Shown one piece after another: positions 43,291-51,797 of a stretch of DNA of 64,000 nucleotides. Source of the stretch: Peterkaempfera sp044755465 (GTDB lineage: Bacteria > Actinomycetota > Actinomycetes > Streptomycetales > Streptomycetaceae); the NCBI RefSeq assembly GCF_044755465.1, contig NZ_JBIVRB010000005.1, positions 186,001-250,000 of the forward strand. The letters run 5' to 3'. Numbering within the stretch: the first letter of the stretch is position 1; every line of letters starts with the position of its first letter. The notes beneath the pieces were generated by a model. It was given only the letters and a program-made list of their open reading frames with translations, was not told where the DNA came from and did no database searches. The translations under genes were made by a program, and so were the position numbers.

Positions 43291-43911
43291 TCAGAAGCGG
43301 AGGCCCTGGGCGAGGAGGGTGAGGTTGCGGTCGTAGAGGGCGGCGAGGTCTTCGGTGCCGTCGCGCTGGACCCAGTGGCGTACGACGGCGGTGAAGACGG
43401 CGATGATGGCGGCGGAGGCGCAGTGGACCTCCAGGTCGTCGGGGGCGCGGCCGGTGCGTTCGACGATCAGGGCGGAGATGGCGTCCTGGCTGCGCAGTTG
43501 GTCGTCCATCGAGCGGGCGCGCAGGACCGGGTCGGTGAGGACGAGACGGGTTCTGAGCAGCAGGTCGTCGCGGTCGGCGGCGAGCAGGCGGCCGAATGAG
43601 TCGGTGAGGGCGTGGCGGATGGCGTCCACGATGGGTTCGTCGGCCGGGCGGGCGCGGAGCGCTTCGGCGAGCATCGGGTCGTACTCGTCGGAGAGGACCA
43701 CGTCCTCCTTGGTGGGGAAGTAGCGGAAGAAGGTGCTGGGGGAGACCTCGGCCGCGTCGGAGATCCGGTCGACGGTGGTCGCCTCGTAGCCCTGCTCGGT
43801 GAAGAGGCGGTAGGCCGCGCGCCGGATGTCCTGCCGGGTCCGCAGCTTCTTGCGCTCGCGCAGGCTGAGGGCCGGTATGCGGGGCGCGGTCGGGGTCTCC
43901 GGAGCACTCAT
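43291..43911 (-). CDS. TetR-family repressor of the adjacent MFS exporter
   Basis: This 206-aa protein starts at ATG 43911, which overlaps the exporter's stop by 4 nt. The TetR helix-turn-helix is at about 25-75 (TVDRISDAAEVSPSTFFRYFPTKEDVV). The C-terminal core is typical of the MftR/AcrR kind. It is translated with the exporter and probably represses the promoter before it by binding the inverted repeat there until a drug binds. Confidence 0.88.
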   Translation of the reverse strand: MSAPETPTAPRIPALSLRERKKLRTRQDIRRAAYRLFTEQGYEATTVDRISDAAEVSPSTFFRYFPTKEDVVLSDEYDPMLAEALRARPADEPIVDAIRHALTDSFGRLLAADRDDLLLRTRLVLTDPVLRARSMDDQLRSQDAISALIVERTGRAPDDLEVHCASAAIIAVFTAVVRHWVQRDGTEDLAALYDRNLTLLAQGLRF

Positions 43912-45467
43912 GCCGGTGATTCTCCGGGTTCGGGCAGTTGTACGGCCATTTCGCGGGCCGGCTCGGTGTCCTTGGTCCGGCCGGGCAGCCGGACGGCCGC
44001 GAAGGCGGCGGCGAGCAGCGAGATCAGGCCGCAGACCAGCAGGACCAGGGTCATGCCGTGGATGAACGCGCCGTGCGCGGACGCCAGCAGCCCGGGGGCG
44101 TGCAACTGCCCGGCGACGGTGTCGGCCGCCGACACCGAGTCGCGGGCGGCTTCGGCGGCCGGGGCCGGTAGGCCGGTCACCGTGAGCCGGGCGAGGTAGC
44201 CGGCGCTGAGCAGGCTGCCGAGCCCGGCGACCCCGAGGACGCCGCCGACCTGCTGCACGGTCTCCAGCAGGCTGGTGCCCGCGCCGGGACTGTCGGCGGG
44301 CAGCGAGGACATCACCAGGCTGGTCGAGGGCACCACGGCGAGCCCGAAGCCGAGCCCGCACAGGCCGAGCCAGACGACGGCGGACCCGTATCCGTCGCCG
44401 CTGCCGGTCCGGGCGCCGAGCAGCGCCCCGGTGGCGAGGACCGCCAGGCCGACCGGGATGACGACCCGGAAGCCGAGCCTGGGCAGCAGGGCCTCGCTGA
44501 GCGCGGCGGCCGTCATCAGGCCGCCGATCAGCGGCAGCACCCGCAGCCCGGTGCCGAAGGCGTCGTTGCCGAGCACCGCCTCCAGGTACTGCGGTACGAC
44601 GAACAGCACACCCATCACGGCGAAGTTGACGAAGACCGCGATCAGCGTCCCCCAGCGGAACCGGCGGTCGGCGAAGAGGCCCAGGTCGACCAGCGGGTGG
44701 GCGTGGCCGCGCTGGCGCCGTACGAAGAGGGCGAGCAGGGCGGCGCCCGCGACCAGTGTGGTCAGCACCGGCGGGCTGCCCCAGCCCTGGCGCGGCACCA
44801 GGATGGTCCCGTAGACCAGCGAGGTGATGCCGACGGCGCTCAGCACCGTGCCCAGCGCGTCGAACGGCGTACGCGCCCGGTCGCGCGCCGGGTCGCGCGG
44901 CAGCAGCCAGAGGCAGGCGACCAGGGCCAGGGCGGCGACCGGGACGTTGAACAGGAAGATCGAGCCCCACCAGAAGTGGTCCAGCAGCCAGCCGCCGACC
45001 ACCGGCCCGGCCGGCAGGCCCACGGCGGTGGCCGCCGTCCAGGTGGCTATGGCCTTGGGCAGCTCCTCCGGGGCGAAGATCCGGGGCATGATCGCCATGG
45101 AGAGCGGCATGATCATCGCCGCGCCGACCCCGAGGGCCGCCCGGACCGCGATCACCGCGCCGGTGGAGCCGACCAGCGCGCCGGCGACCGAGGCCACGCC
45201 GAACAGGGCCGTACCGCTGCTCAGCAGCCGCTTGTGGCCGTAGCGGTCGCCCAGCAGGCCGATGGGGAGCATCGTCACGGAGAGGGCGAGCAGATAGCCG
45301 CCGCCGATCCACTGCAACTGCGCGCTGTCGGCGCCGAGTTCCCTGGCCAGGGTCGGTAAGGCGACGTTGATGATCGTGCCGTCCAGGCCGGTGATCAGCA
45401 CGCTGAGCGTCAGCGCGACCAGGGCCCACCAGCGGCGGGGGGAGCGGGCGAGGGCGGGCGTCGTCAC
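43908..45467 (-). CDS. EmrB/QacA-type MFS multidrug exporter (14 helices)
   Basis: This 519-aa protein starts at GTG 45467 behind GGGAGGCC; the open frame runs further upstream but without a ribosome site. Motifs are LDGTIINVALPTLARELG in helix 1, GLLGDRYGHKRLL after helix 2, and GVGAAMIMPLSMAIMPRIF in helix 4. It exports drugs by proton antiport. The stop overlaps the downstream tetR, forming a self-regulated efflux cassette separate from the biosynthetic loci. Confidence 0.9.
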   Translation of the reverse strand: MTTPALARSPRRWWALVALTLSVLITGLDGTIINVALPTLARELGADSAQLQWIGGGYLLALSVTMLPIGLLGDRYGHKRLLSSGTALFGVASVAGALVGSTGAVIAVRAALGVGAAMIMPLSMAIMPRIFAPEELPKAIATWTAATAVGLPAGPVVGGWLLDHFWWGSIFLFNVPVAALALVACLWLLPRDPARDRARTPFDALGTVLSAVGITSLVYGTILVPRQGWGSPPVLTTLVAGAALLALFVRRQRGHAHPLVDLGLFADRRFRWGTLIAVFVNFAVMGVLFVVPQYLEAVLGNDAFGTGLRVLPLIGGLMTAAALSEALLPRLGFRVVIPVGLAVLATGALLGARTGSGDGYGSAVVWLGLCGLGFGLAVVPSTSLVMSSLPADSPGAGTSLLETVQQVGGVLGVAGLGSLLSAGYLARLTVTGLPAPAAEAARDSVSAADTVAGQLHAPGLLASAHGAFIHGMTLVLLVCGLISLLAAAFAAVRLPGRTKDTEPAREMAVQLPEPGESPA

Positions 45468-45499
45468 GGCGTGGCCTCCCGGCGGGTCGGGCTGACAGA

Positions 45500-45532
45500 G
45501 ACAGTAACCGTCAAAAGATGGCCGACTGTCAA
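45500..45532 (-). promoter_or_regulatory. promoter with overlapping inverted repeat for the exporter-tetR operon
   Basis: On the minus strand TTGACA (45532-45527) and GGTTAC (45509-45504) are 17 nt apart, a good sigma-70-type promoter. GACAGT (45500-45505) and ACTGTC (45525-45530) form an inverted repeat across it, as expected of a TetR operator. The start codon is 37 nt beyond the -10 element. Confidence 0.65.
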
Positions 45533-45557
45533 TAGATGCTCGACCCTCACCCGGGTA

Positions 45558-45601
45558 CGGCGAGGCCCTGTGCACTCCGCTGGGTGCACAGGGCCTCGCC
45601 G
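45558..45601 (-). terminator. terminator hairpin
   Basis: An 18-bp perfect stem (45558-45575 with 45584-45601) and an 8-nt loop follow the stop of the gene at 45615-46241 on the minus strand. Confidence 0.88.
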
Positions 45602-45614
45602 GGTTGACGCCAGG

Positions 45615-46241
45615 TCAGGTCTTGAGCAGGTGGGTGACCAGGCCGCGGTACTGCTGGAGGGTCACCCGCAGCTCCTCGGTCCGGGTGTCGCCGTCGCCCT
45701 GCCAGCCATCGCCCTGCCAGCCGTCGCGCAGCGCGCGGCGGCGCTCCGCCAGGCCGTCGGTGATCAGGGTGGCCACCTGGTCGAGCAGCTGGTCGGCCTC
45801 CTCCACGGCGTGCTTGGGGCCGTCCACGAAGCCGGCCAGGATGTCCTGCCAGCGGGACTGGAACCGGTCGGCGCTGCTGTCGGGCAGCAGGTGCTGCTCA
45901 CCGTCGGCGGGCACGGGGCGGGCCCCGGCGGCGCTCGGGGTGGTGGGGCCGCCGGCCGGGGTGCGGTCGGGGTGGTCGGGGTGGTCGGTGCGGTCGGGGT
46001 GGTCGGTGTGGTCGGGGCGCGGGGCGGCGGCGGCGGACCGGTCGGCGGTGCGGGCGGCGGCGGGCTCGCGGGGCGGCTCGCCGGGGGCGGTCATCGGGTG
46101 CTCCGGGGGGCCGAAGGCGTCCTGGTCCGGGTCGCGGGCCGGGTCCTGATCCTGGAGCCGGTCCCGCTGCCGGTCGTCGCCGCGGTTGCGTCCGTGGCGC
46201 AGCAGCTCCTCGCCGCGTGCGGTGAACCTGTGCTCTCCCAT
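45615..46241 (-). CDS. uncharacterised protein with a helical domain shared with its neighbour
   Basis: This 208-aa protein starts at ATG 46241 after GGAGGAG. The N-terminal half is charged and disordered, with a Asp/His/Pro/Thr repeat (DHPDRT units, about residues 78-93). The C-terminal half is helical, with RWQDILAGFVDGPKHAVEEADQ and ELRVTLQQYRGLVTHLL. The next gene has the same pattern (VQQEFVDAPQQALVDADRL), so the pair probably arose by duplication. No function is known to me. It is likely cytoplasmic, as no signal or membrane segment is seen. Confidence 0.78.
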   Translation of the reverse strand: MGEHRFTARGEELLRHGRNRGDDRQRDRLQDQDPARDPDQDAFGPPEHPMTAPGEPPREPAAARTADRSAAAAPRPDHTDHPDRTDHPDHPDRTPAGGPTTPSAAGARPVPADGEQHLLPDSSADRFQSRWQDILAGFVDGPKHAVEEADQLLDQVATLITDGLAERRRALRDGWQGDGWQGDGDTRTEELRVTLQQYRGLVTHLLKT

Positions 46242-46260
46242 GCGTACTGCTCCTCCACTG

Positions 46261-46854
46261 TCAGGAACGGGTGGTGGGGTGGGACCGCCCGTCGGCGGCG
46301 GTGTCCCGGCCGGTGCCCGAGGGGGCGCCGACCAGCTCCGCGAACAGTTCGCGGGCGTTGACGACGGCGTCGCGCAGCTCCTCGGTGGTGGCCGTGCCCT
46401 CCTGGGCGCGGCGGGCCACGTCGTGCGCCTGCCGGTAGTGCTGGAGGGTGCGGGCGTGGTCGACGGAGAGGGCGGCGAGCGTGTCGTCGTGCTCGTCGGA
46501 CGGATAGCCCCGGTCGCGCATCACCTGGCCGATCAGCCGGTCGGCGTCCACCAGCGCCTGCTGCGGGGCGTCCACGAACTCCTGCTGTACGCCGGTCCAG
46601 TCGGCCTGGTAGCGCTCCCTGGCCTCGGCCGAGAGCGGCCGCACGTCGAGGTCGCGGTGGCGGCGCAGCCGGTCCAGGAGGTCCTGTTCGGCGGCCCCGG
46701 TGGAGCCGTGCTCTGTGACCGCCCGGTCGTACTCCGGGCCGAAGCGCCGCTTGAGGCGGCGGCTGCGCAACTGCGGCCGGAGCACCGCCGCCACGACGGC
46801 GGCGACGACGATCACGGCGACCACGACGACTACGGTGATCGCGCCTGTGGACAT
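46261..46854 (-). CDS. membrane-anchored protein with the same helical domain
   Basis: This 197-aa protein starts at ATG 46854 after AGGAGG. A single hydrophobic segment (ITVVVVVAVIVVAAVVAAVL, residues 6-25) anchors it, followed by basic residues and a long helical cytoplasmic part. FVDAPQQALVDADRLIGQVM matches the neighbour's FVDGPKHAVEEADQLLDQVA. The 19-nt gap and shared direction indicate one operon. The arrangement of an anchored and a soluble paralogue suggests they interact; the role is unknown. Confidence 0.82.
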   Translation of the reverse strand: MSTGAITVVVVVAVIVVAAVVAAVLRPQLRSRRLKRRFGPEYDRAVTEHGSTGAAEQDLLDRLRRHRDLDVRPLSAEARERYQADWTGVQQEFVDAPQQALVDADRLIGQVMRDRGYPSDEHDDTLAALSVDHARTLQHYRQAHDVARRAQEGTATTEELRDAVVNARELFAELVGAPSGTGRDTAADGRSHPTTRS

Positions 46855-47263
46855 GGCTGGCCTCCTGCGGGATGGGGAGGCTGCCGCTCAGCGGGATGTG
46901 CGCGCCGGTCCAACCCTGGCGGGCAGCCTCCGAGTTGACCGTGGGTGACCGGCTCACCAAGCGGCTTGCCCCAAACGCCGCCCGCAAACGCGGCACCCCG
47001 CACCGCGACGCCGGGCCGGGCAGCTGTGGCCCGAACCGTCCCGGCGGTGGCGGCGGACGCACGGCGCCTGAGGGAGACCGGGGACGGGGTGGTCTTCGTA
47101 CCGGCGGGCCGGCGCGACAGGGCGTCGGTCCCTCCCGGCGCCGGAACCGGGCTGCGGGACCTCGCGCGGGCCGGCTCGGTGGTGGGGGCTGCTGGTCAGG
47201 GATGTGGTGGTGGTGCTGTGGGTTCGGGGGTGTTCGGGGTGCTCGTCGGTGTGGGGCTGCTGG
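46855..47263. other. gene-poor region between two minus-strand operons
   Basis: These 409 nt should hold the promoter of the pair at 45615-46854 (towards 46855-46950) and the end of the ECF operon. No convincing gene is seen: all frames give Gly/Arg- or Val-rich chance translations. The right half carries a 47-nt direct repeat. Confidence 0.6.
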
Positions 47264-47300
47264 TCAGGGACGTGGTGGTGGTGCTGTGGGTTCGGGGGTG
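47186..47300. repeat. 47-nt direct repeat at the end of the ECF S gene
   Basis: Copies at 47186-47232 and 47254-47300 differ at one place. The second copy includes the last codons and stop of the S-component gene (47264), so the first is a duplicated gene end beyond the stop. Confidence 0.9.
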
Positions 47301-48247
47301 GTGGGTGTGCGGGCGGTGTGGGCGGGTTGGTTGCCGGGCCGGGGCGGTGGTGGGTCCGCTGCCGGGGCGGGGGTGGGCGGGGTGAAGGCGACCGGGGCGG
47401 TGAAGGCGGCGCGGCGGGTGGCGCGGCGCAGCGCGCGGAGCACGGGGGTGCCCAGGGTGAGGCAGAGCACGACGGTGACGGCCGCGCGGGGGAGATCCCA
47501 GCCCAGGGAGGTGGCCAGGCAGTAGGCGGCGAAGCGGCCCAGGTTGGCCGGGAGGGCGTCGCCGGGGACGAAGGAGACCGAGCTGCTCATCCCGCCGAGG
47601 TACGGCCAGCCCTGGAGGTTCATCACCGTCCCGTACAGCAGCGAGGCGCCGGCCCCGTACCCCGCGAGCAGGACCAGTTCGCGGCGCCCGCGCAGCCCGG
47701 CGGCGCCCGGGAGCAGGCCCGCGCCGGTGCAGACCCAGCCCATGGCCAGCATCTGGAACGGCAGCCACGGCCCGACCCCGCCGGTGAGCAGCCCGGACGC
47801 GAACATCGACACCGCCCCCAGCACGAAGCCGAAGCCCGGCCCCAGCACCCGCCCGGCGAGCACCATCAGGAAGAACATCGGCTCGATCCCGGCGGTGCCC
47901 GCCCCCAGCGGCCGCAGCGCGGCCCCGGCGGCGGCCAGTACGCCGAGCAGCGCCACCGACTTGGCGTCCATGCCCGCCTCGCCGCCGGACGCGCTGCGCC
48001 CCTCCGCGATCTGGGCGACCACCACCGCGAGCAGCAGCGGCAGCAGCGCCGCGAACAGCCAGGGCGCGTCGGCGGAGTGGCCGACCAGGTCGGCGCCGGG
48101 GGAGGCGAGCAGCGGCCAGCCGAAGGCGGCGACACCGGCGGCGGAGGTGAGCAGCAGGGCGGCGGCCGAGCGGCGGCCCAACGGTACGGGGCGGGCCAGC
48201 GGTACGGGGCGGGCCAGGGTGAGCCGGTCGGCGGCGGGGGTGCTCAT
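47264..48247 (-). CDS. ECF transporter S component (substrate-binding), possibly for cobamides
   Basis: This 327-aa membrane protein starts at ATG 48247, overlapping the ATPase stop by 4 nt. It has six or more hydrophobic segments, with PLGAGTAGIEPMFFLMVLAGRVLGPGFGFVLGA and GGVGPWLPFQMLAMGWV typical of ECF-linked S proteins. A Pro/Thr-rich tail of about 45 residues follows the last helix. Linkage to T and A genes and to a transcobalamin-like barrel protein fits the CbrT type of B12 uptake system. The substrate is inferred, not read from residues. Confidence 0.82.
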   Translation of the reverse strand: MSTPAADRLTLARPVPLARPVPLGRRSAAALLLTSAAGVAAFGWPLLASPGADLVGHSADAPWLFAALLPLLLAVVVAQIAEGRSASGGEAGMDAKSVALLGVLAAAGAALRPLGAGTAGIEPMFFLMVLAGRVLGPGFGFVLGAVSMFASGLLTGGVGPWLPFQMLAMGWVCTGAGLLPGAAGLRGRRELVLLAGYGAGASLLYGTVMNLQGWPYLGGMSSSVSFVPGDALPANLGRFAAYCLATSLGWDLPRAAVTVVLCLTLGTPVLRALRRATRRAAFTAPVAFTPPTPAPAADPPPPRPGNQPAHTARTPTTPEPTAPPPRP

Positions 48248-49878
48248 GCCGGGCTCCCGGGGAGCGCCAGCACGTCCCGTACCTGACTGACCGTCAGCCA
48301 GGGGCCGGGCCCCAGCACCTTGGCGACCTGCGGCGCGAAGATGGGCGAGGAGGTGACGACCTCGGCGGTGGGGCCGTCCGCGACGATCTCGCCATCGGCC
48401 AGGATGACCGTGCGGTCGGCCAGTTCGGCGGCCAGCTCCACGTCATGGGTGGCCAGCAGTACGGCGCACGGACCGTCGGCGGCCAGCTCGCGCAGGATGC
48501 TTACCAGCCGGTCCTTGGCGGCGTAGTCCAGCCCCCGGGTCGGTTCGTCCAGCAGGATCAGCGACGGCCGGGCGGTCAGCACCACGGCCAGCGCCAGGGT
48601 GAGCCGCTGGCCCTCGGAGAGGTCGCGCGGGTGGCTGCCGTCCGGCAGGTCGGGCAGCAGCCGCTCCACCAGGGCGCGGCAGCTGCCGGGCGGCGCGGCG
48701 GCGTCGCGGTCGGCGGCGGCGCACTCGGCGGCCACGGTGTCGCAGTACAGCAGGTCGCGGGGGTCCTGCGGGACGAGGCCGACCTGCCGGACCAGCTGCG
48801 CGGGCCGGGTGCGGTGCGGGGTCAGCCCGGTGACCCGTACGGTCCCGGCGGCGGGCGCGTGCAGCCCCACCAGGCTGCCCAGCAGGGTGGACTTCCCGGC
48901 GCCGTTGCGGCCCATCAGCGCGGTGACCGAGCCGGTGTGCAGCGCCAGGTCGACGCCGCGCAGCGCGGTGACCGGGCCGCGCCGCACGGTGAGGCCGCGC
49001 AGCTCGGCAGCGGCCGGAGCGGCGCCGGGACCGGCCGCCGCGCCGCGCGGCCCGGGTGCCAGCCCGGCCAGCCGGTCGCGCAGCGGGGCCGCCCGCCGCC
49101 GGGCGTCCCGCACCGACAGCGGCGGCGGCGACCACCCGGCGGCCCGGCCCAGGCCGACCACCGGCGGGAAGACCGGCGAGTCGGCCAGTACGGCGGCCGG
49201 GTCGCCCGCCACCGGCGCCAGCCCGGGGCCGGGCAGCAGCACCACCTGGTCCGCGTACTGCACCACCCGTTCCAACCGGTGCTCGGCCAGCAGCACGGTG
49301 GTGCCCAGGTCGTGGACCAGCCGCTGGAGCACCGCCAGCACCTCTTCGGCGGCGCCCGGGTCCAGCGCGGAGGTCGGCTCGTCCAGCACCAGCACCCTGG
49401 GCTGCGCGGTCAGCACCGAGCCGATCGCCACCCGCTGCTGCTGGCCGCCGGAGAGCGTGGCGAGCGGCCGGTCGCGCAGCTCGGTGAGGCCCAGCAGGTC
49501 GAGGGTCTCCTCGACCCGGCGGCGCATCACCTCCGGCGCCGTGCCCAGCGACTCCATGCCGTACGCGAGCTCGTCCTCCACGGTGTCGGTGACGAAGTGC
49601 GCCTGCGGGTCCTGGCCCACCGTGCCGACCACGTCGGCCAGTTCGCGGGGCCGGTGGGTGCGGGTGTCGCGCCCGGCGACGGTGACCCGGCCGGCCAGTA
49701 CGCCGCCGGTGAAGTGCGGGACCAGCCCGCTGACCGCCCCCAGCAGGGTGGACTTCCCGGCGCCGGACGGCCCGACCAGCAGGCACAGCTCGCCCTCGGG
49801 GATGTGCAGGTCCACCCCGGCCAGCGCGGGCCGCGCCGTGTCGGCATAGCGGACGGAGACCTGCTCGAAGGTGATCAC
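48244..49878 (-). CDS. ECF transporter ATPase with two ABC domains
   Basis: This 544-aa protein starts at GTG 49878 and holds two fused ABC ATPases. The first has GPSGAGKST (about residue 40), LSGGQQQRVAIG and LVLDEPTSALD. The second has GRNGAGKST (about residue 330), DLSEGQRLTLALAV and LLDEPTRGLD. The second signature, LSEGQ, departs from LSGGQ. Such fused A components energise ECF importers. It is translationally coupled on both sides (GTGA and ATGA overlaps). Confidence 0.92.
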   Translation of the reverse strand: MITFEQVSVRYADTARPALAGVDLHIPEGELCLLVGPSGAGKSTLLGAVSGLVPHFTGGVLAGRVTVAGRDTRTHRPRELADVVGTVGQDPQAHFVTDTVEDELAYGMESLGTAPEVMRRRVEETLDLLGLTELRDRPLATLSGGQQQRVAIGSVLTAQPRVLVLDEPTSALDPGAAEEVLAVLQRLVHDLGTTVLLAEHRLERVVQYADQVVLLPGPGLAPVAGDPAAVLADSPVFPPVVGLGRAAGWSPPPLSVRDARRRAAPLRDRLAGLAPGPRGAAAGPGAAPAAAELRGLTVRRGPVTALRGVDLALHTGSVTALMGRNGAGKSTLLGSLVGLHAPAAGTVRVTGLTPHRTRPAQLVRQVGLVPQDPRDLLYCDTVAAECAAADRDAAAPPGSCRALVERLLPDLPDGSHPRDLSEGQRLTLALAVVLTARPSLILLDEPTRGLDYAAKDRLVSILRELAADGPCAVLLATHDVELAAELADRTVILADGEIVADGPTAEVVTSSPIFAPQVAKVLGPGPWLTVSQVRDVLALPGSPA

Positions 49879-51050
49879 CGGTGGGCTTCCTTCCGTTCGG
49901 CGGCGCGCGGCCCGGGGACCGCCCGGTCCGCCCCCGCCGGGCGCGGCGGTACGGGTGCGGCCAGCGCGGGCAGCAGGCCGAGCAGCACCGCCGCACCGGG
50001 CAGCAGCGGCAGCGCGGGCCTGGAGATCGGTACGGCCTGCGGGTGGAACGCGGCCGGGTCGCGGGTGGACAGCCAGACCGTCAGCGCCGCCACCGCGATG
50101 CCGGACCCGGCGGTCAGCCACTCCCGTACCGCCCACGGGTCCGGCCGGTACCGGGTGCGCAGCGCCCGCCGCCCGCCCAGCAGCAGCCCCCCGGCGGCGG
50201 CGCAGACCCCGGCGGCGAGCAGCGGCAGCGCCCAGACGGTGCCGCCGTCGGTGAGCAGCCCGTACACCGCGACGCAGACGCCCGCCAGGCCGGTGAGGGT
50301 GAGCGCGGCGGTGGTGCGGCGGACGGCCGGGGGTACGTCGGCGGTGCGGCCGAAGCCCCGGGTGTCCATCGCGGCGGCCAGGCCGACGGACCGCTCCAGC
50401 GCGCCTTCGAGTACCGGGATGCCCACGCTGAGCAGCGCCCGCATCCCCTTGTCCGAGCGGCCGCGCAGCCGCCGGGCGGCCCGCAGCCGCTGCACGTCCG
50501 CGACCAGGTTGGGCGCGAAGGTCAGCGCCACCACCACCGCCACCCCGGCCTCGTACAGCGCCCCGGGCAGTGCCCGCAGCAGCCGCGCCGGGCTGGCCAG
50601 CGCGTTGGCGGCGCCGACGCAGACCAGCAGCGCGGCGAGCTTCAGCCCGTCGTACAGCGCGAACAGCAGCGCCTCCGCGGTGACCCGGCCGCCGAGCCGC
50701 ACCCCCTGCGCCCAGCCGGGCAGCGGGATCTCCGGCAGGGTGAACAGCACCCGGGTGCCCGGGATCGGGGAGCCCAGGAAGACCGCGAAGACCAGCCGGA
50801 TGGCGAGCACCAGCAGACCCAGCTTCAGGAAGGCGCCGTAGGAGCGCGACCAGGGCGCGCTGCCGCGCCGCGCGGCCACCACGTACCCGGCGACGGCGGC
50901 GACCAGGAGCAGCAGCAGCGGGTTGGTGGTGCGGGAGGCGGCGGTGGCCAGGCCCAGCGCCCAGAGCCACCAGGCGCCGGGGTGCAGCAGGCGCGGCCCG
51001 GCCGCCGGACGGGTCGTCCGGCGGGGGCGGGGGGCGGGGGCTGCGGTCAC
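49875..51050 (-). CDS. ECF transporter transmembrane T component
   Basis: This 391-aa protein starts at GTG 51050. It has about eight hydrophobic segments. The coupling helices with the ECF-T Ala-Arg-Gly pattern are at residues about 195-240 (LRAARRLRGRSDKGMRALLS, then AAAMDTRGFGRT). T components connect the ATPases to the S protein. The stop overlaps the ATPase start by 4 nt. Seventy-two nt separate it from the secreted-protein gene upstream. Confidence 0.9.
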   Translation of the reverse strand: MTAAPAPRPRRTTRPAAGPRLLHPGAWWLWALGLATAASRTTNPLLLLLVAAVAGYVVAARRGSAPWSRSYGAFLKLGLLVLAIRLVFAVFLGSPIPGTRVLFTLPEIPLPGWAQGVRLGGRVTAEALLFALYDGLKLAALLVCVGAANALASPARLLRALPGALYEAGVAVVVALTFAPNLVADVQRLRAARRLRGRSDKGMRALLSVGIPVLEGALERSVGLAAAMDTRGFGRTADVPPAVRRTTAALTLTGLAGVCVAVYGLLTDGGTVWALPLLAAGVCAAAGGLLLGGRRALRTRYRPDPWAVREWLTAGSGIAVAALTVWLSTRDPAAFHPQAVPISRPALPLLPGAAVLLGLLPALAAPVPPRPAGADRAVPGPRAAERKEAHR

Positions 51051-51122
51051 GGGGCGATTCCTGGTGCGGGGGTGCGGGGGTGCGGGGGTGCGGCTGCGGT
51101 ACGGGGGCGGACGTACGGCCGG

Positions 51123-51797
51123 TCAGGGCCGGCGCCGGCGGCGGGTCTGGAGGACGGCGCCGACCGCGATCAGTACGACGACCGCGCCGCCCGCCGCCGC
51201 GCCCAGCGCCGGGCCGCTGCCGCTCTTCCCGGCGGCGGGGGCGGCGGACGCGGGGGCGGCGGCGTCGACCACCTCGCCGCAGCCGGACTCCGGGTAGCCG
51301 GCGATGGCGCACAGCACCCCGCTGCCGTCGTACCGCAGCGGCGGCACGGTGGCGGCCAGCACCTCGGCGCTGTTGGCGTCGGTGGGCACCACCGCGCAGA
51401 CGGTCCGCCGGGCCGGCGGCCGCCCGCCGGACGGGGCGTCGGCCGGGGTGCCGAAGTCCAGCACCACCGCGACCCGCTTCCGCCCGGCCTGGGCCGGGGT
51501 GGCGGCGCAGATCGCGGCGAAGTCACCGGTGGCGCCCGGCCGGGCGGCGTCGCTGCCGCCGTCCGGGCTCACCGCGAACCGCCAGCCGTCCACCCCGCCG
51601 TCCTGCGGCCGGTACACGGCAGGGCCTTGCTGCTGGTACGTCCAGGCACCGGCCGACCACTCCCAGAACGACCAGTAGCGGTAGCCGGTCGCCCGCGCCG
51701 GAGCGGCGGCCAGCAGCGGCAGCGCCAGCGCGGCGAGCAGCACCGGCAGCAGCGCGCGCAGCGCGCGGCGGGCGGCCGGGGTGGCCGCCGGGCTCAC
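51123..51797 (-). CDS. secreted, membrane-anchored protein of the ECF operon
   Basis: This 224-aa protein starts at GTG 51797, overlapping the previous stop by 4 nt. A signal peptide (RALLPVLLAALALPLLAAAPARA) is followed by GYRYWSFWEWS, a Trp/Tyr-rich start of the mature part. Cysteines in FAAICAATPA, RTVCAVVPT and GVLCAIAGYPESGCGEV could form disulphides. A C-terminal hydrophobic helix and an Arg-rich end (QTRRRRRP) anchor it. The product is probably an extracellular accessory of the importer. I know no named family. Confidence 0.8.
   Translation of the reverse strand: MSPAATPAARRALRALLPVLLAALALPLLAAAPARATGYRYWSFWEWSAGAWTYQQQGPAVYRPQDGGVDGWRFAVSPDGGSDAARPGATGDFAAICAATPAQAGRKRVAVVLDFGTPADAPSGGRPPARRTVCAVVPTDANSAEVLAATVPPLRYDGSGVLCAIAGYPESGCGEVVDAAAPASAAPAAGKSGSGPALGAAAGGAVVVLIAVGAVLQTRRRRRP

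Noticed and set aside
43291..45429. Single long minus-strand frame joining exporter and TetR
   Set aside because: The N-terminal part is an out-of-frame reading of the exporter. Only the C-terminal 206 residues are a real TetR protein; the exporter is in another frame with a 4-nt overlap.
48244..51312. 1022-aa frame covering the ECF ATPase and the region upstream
   Set aside because: The first 477 residues are an Arg/Pro/Ala-rich shadow of the T-component gene. The ATPase starts at GTG 49878.
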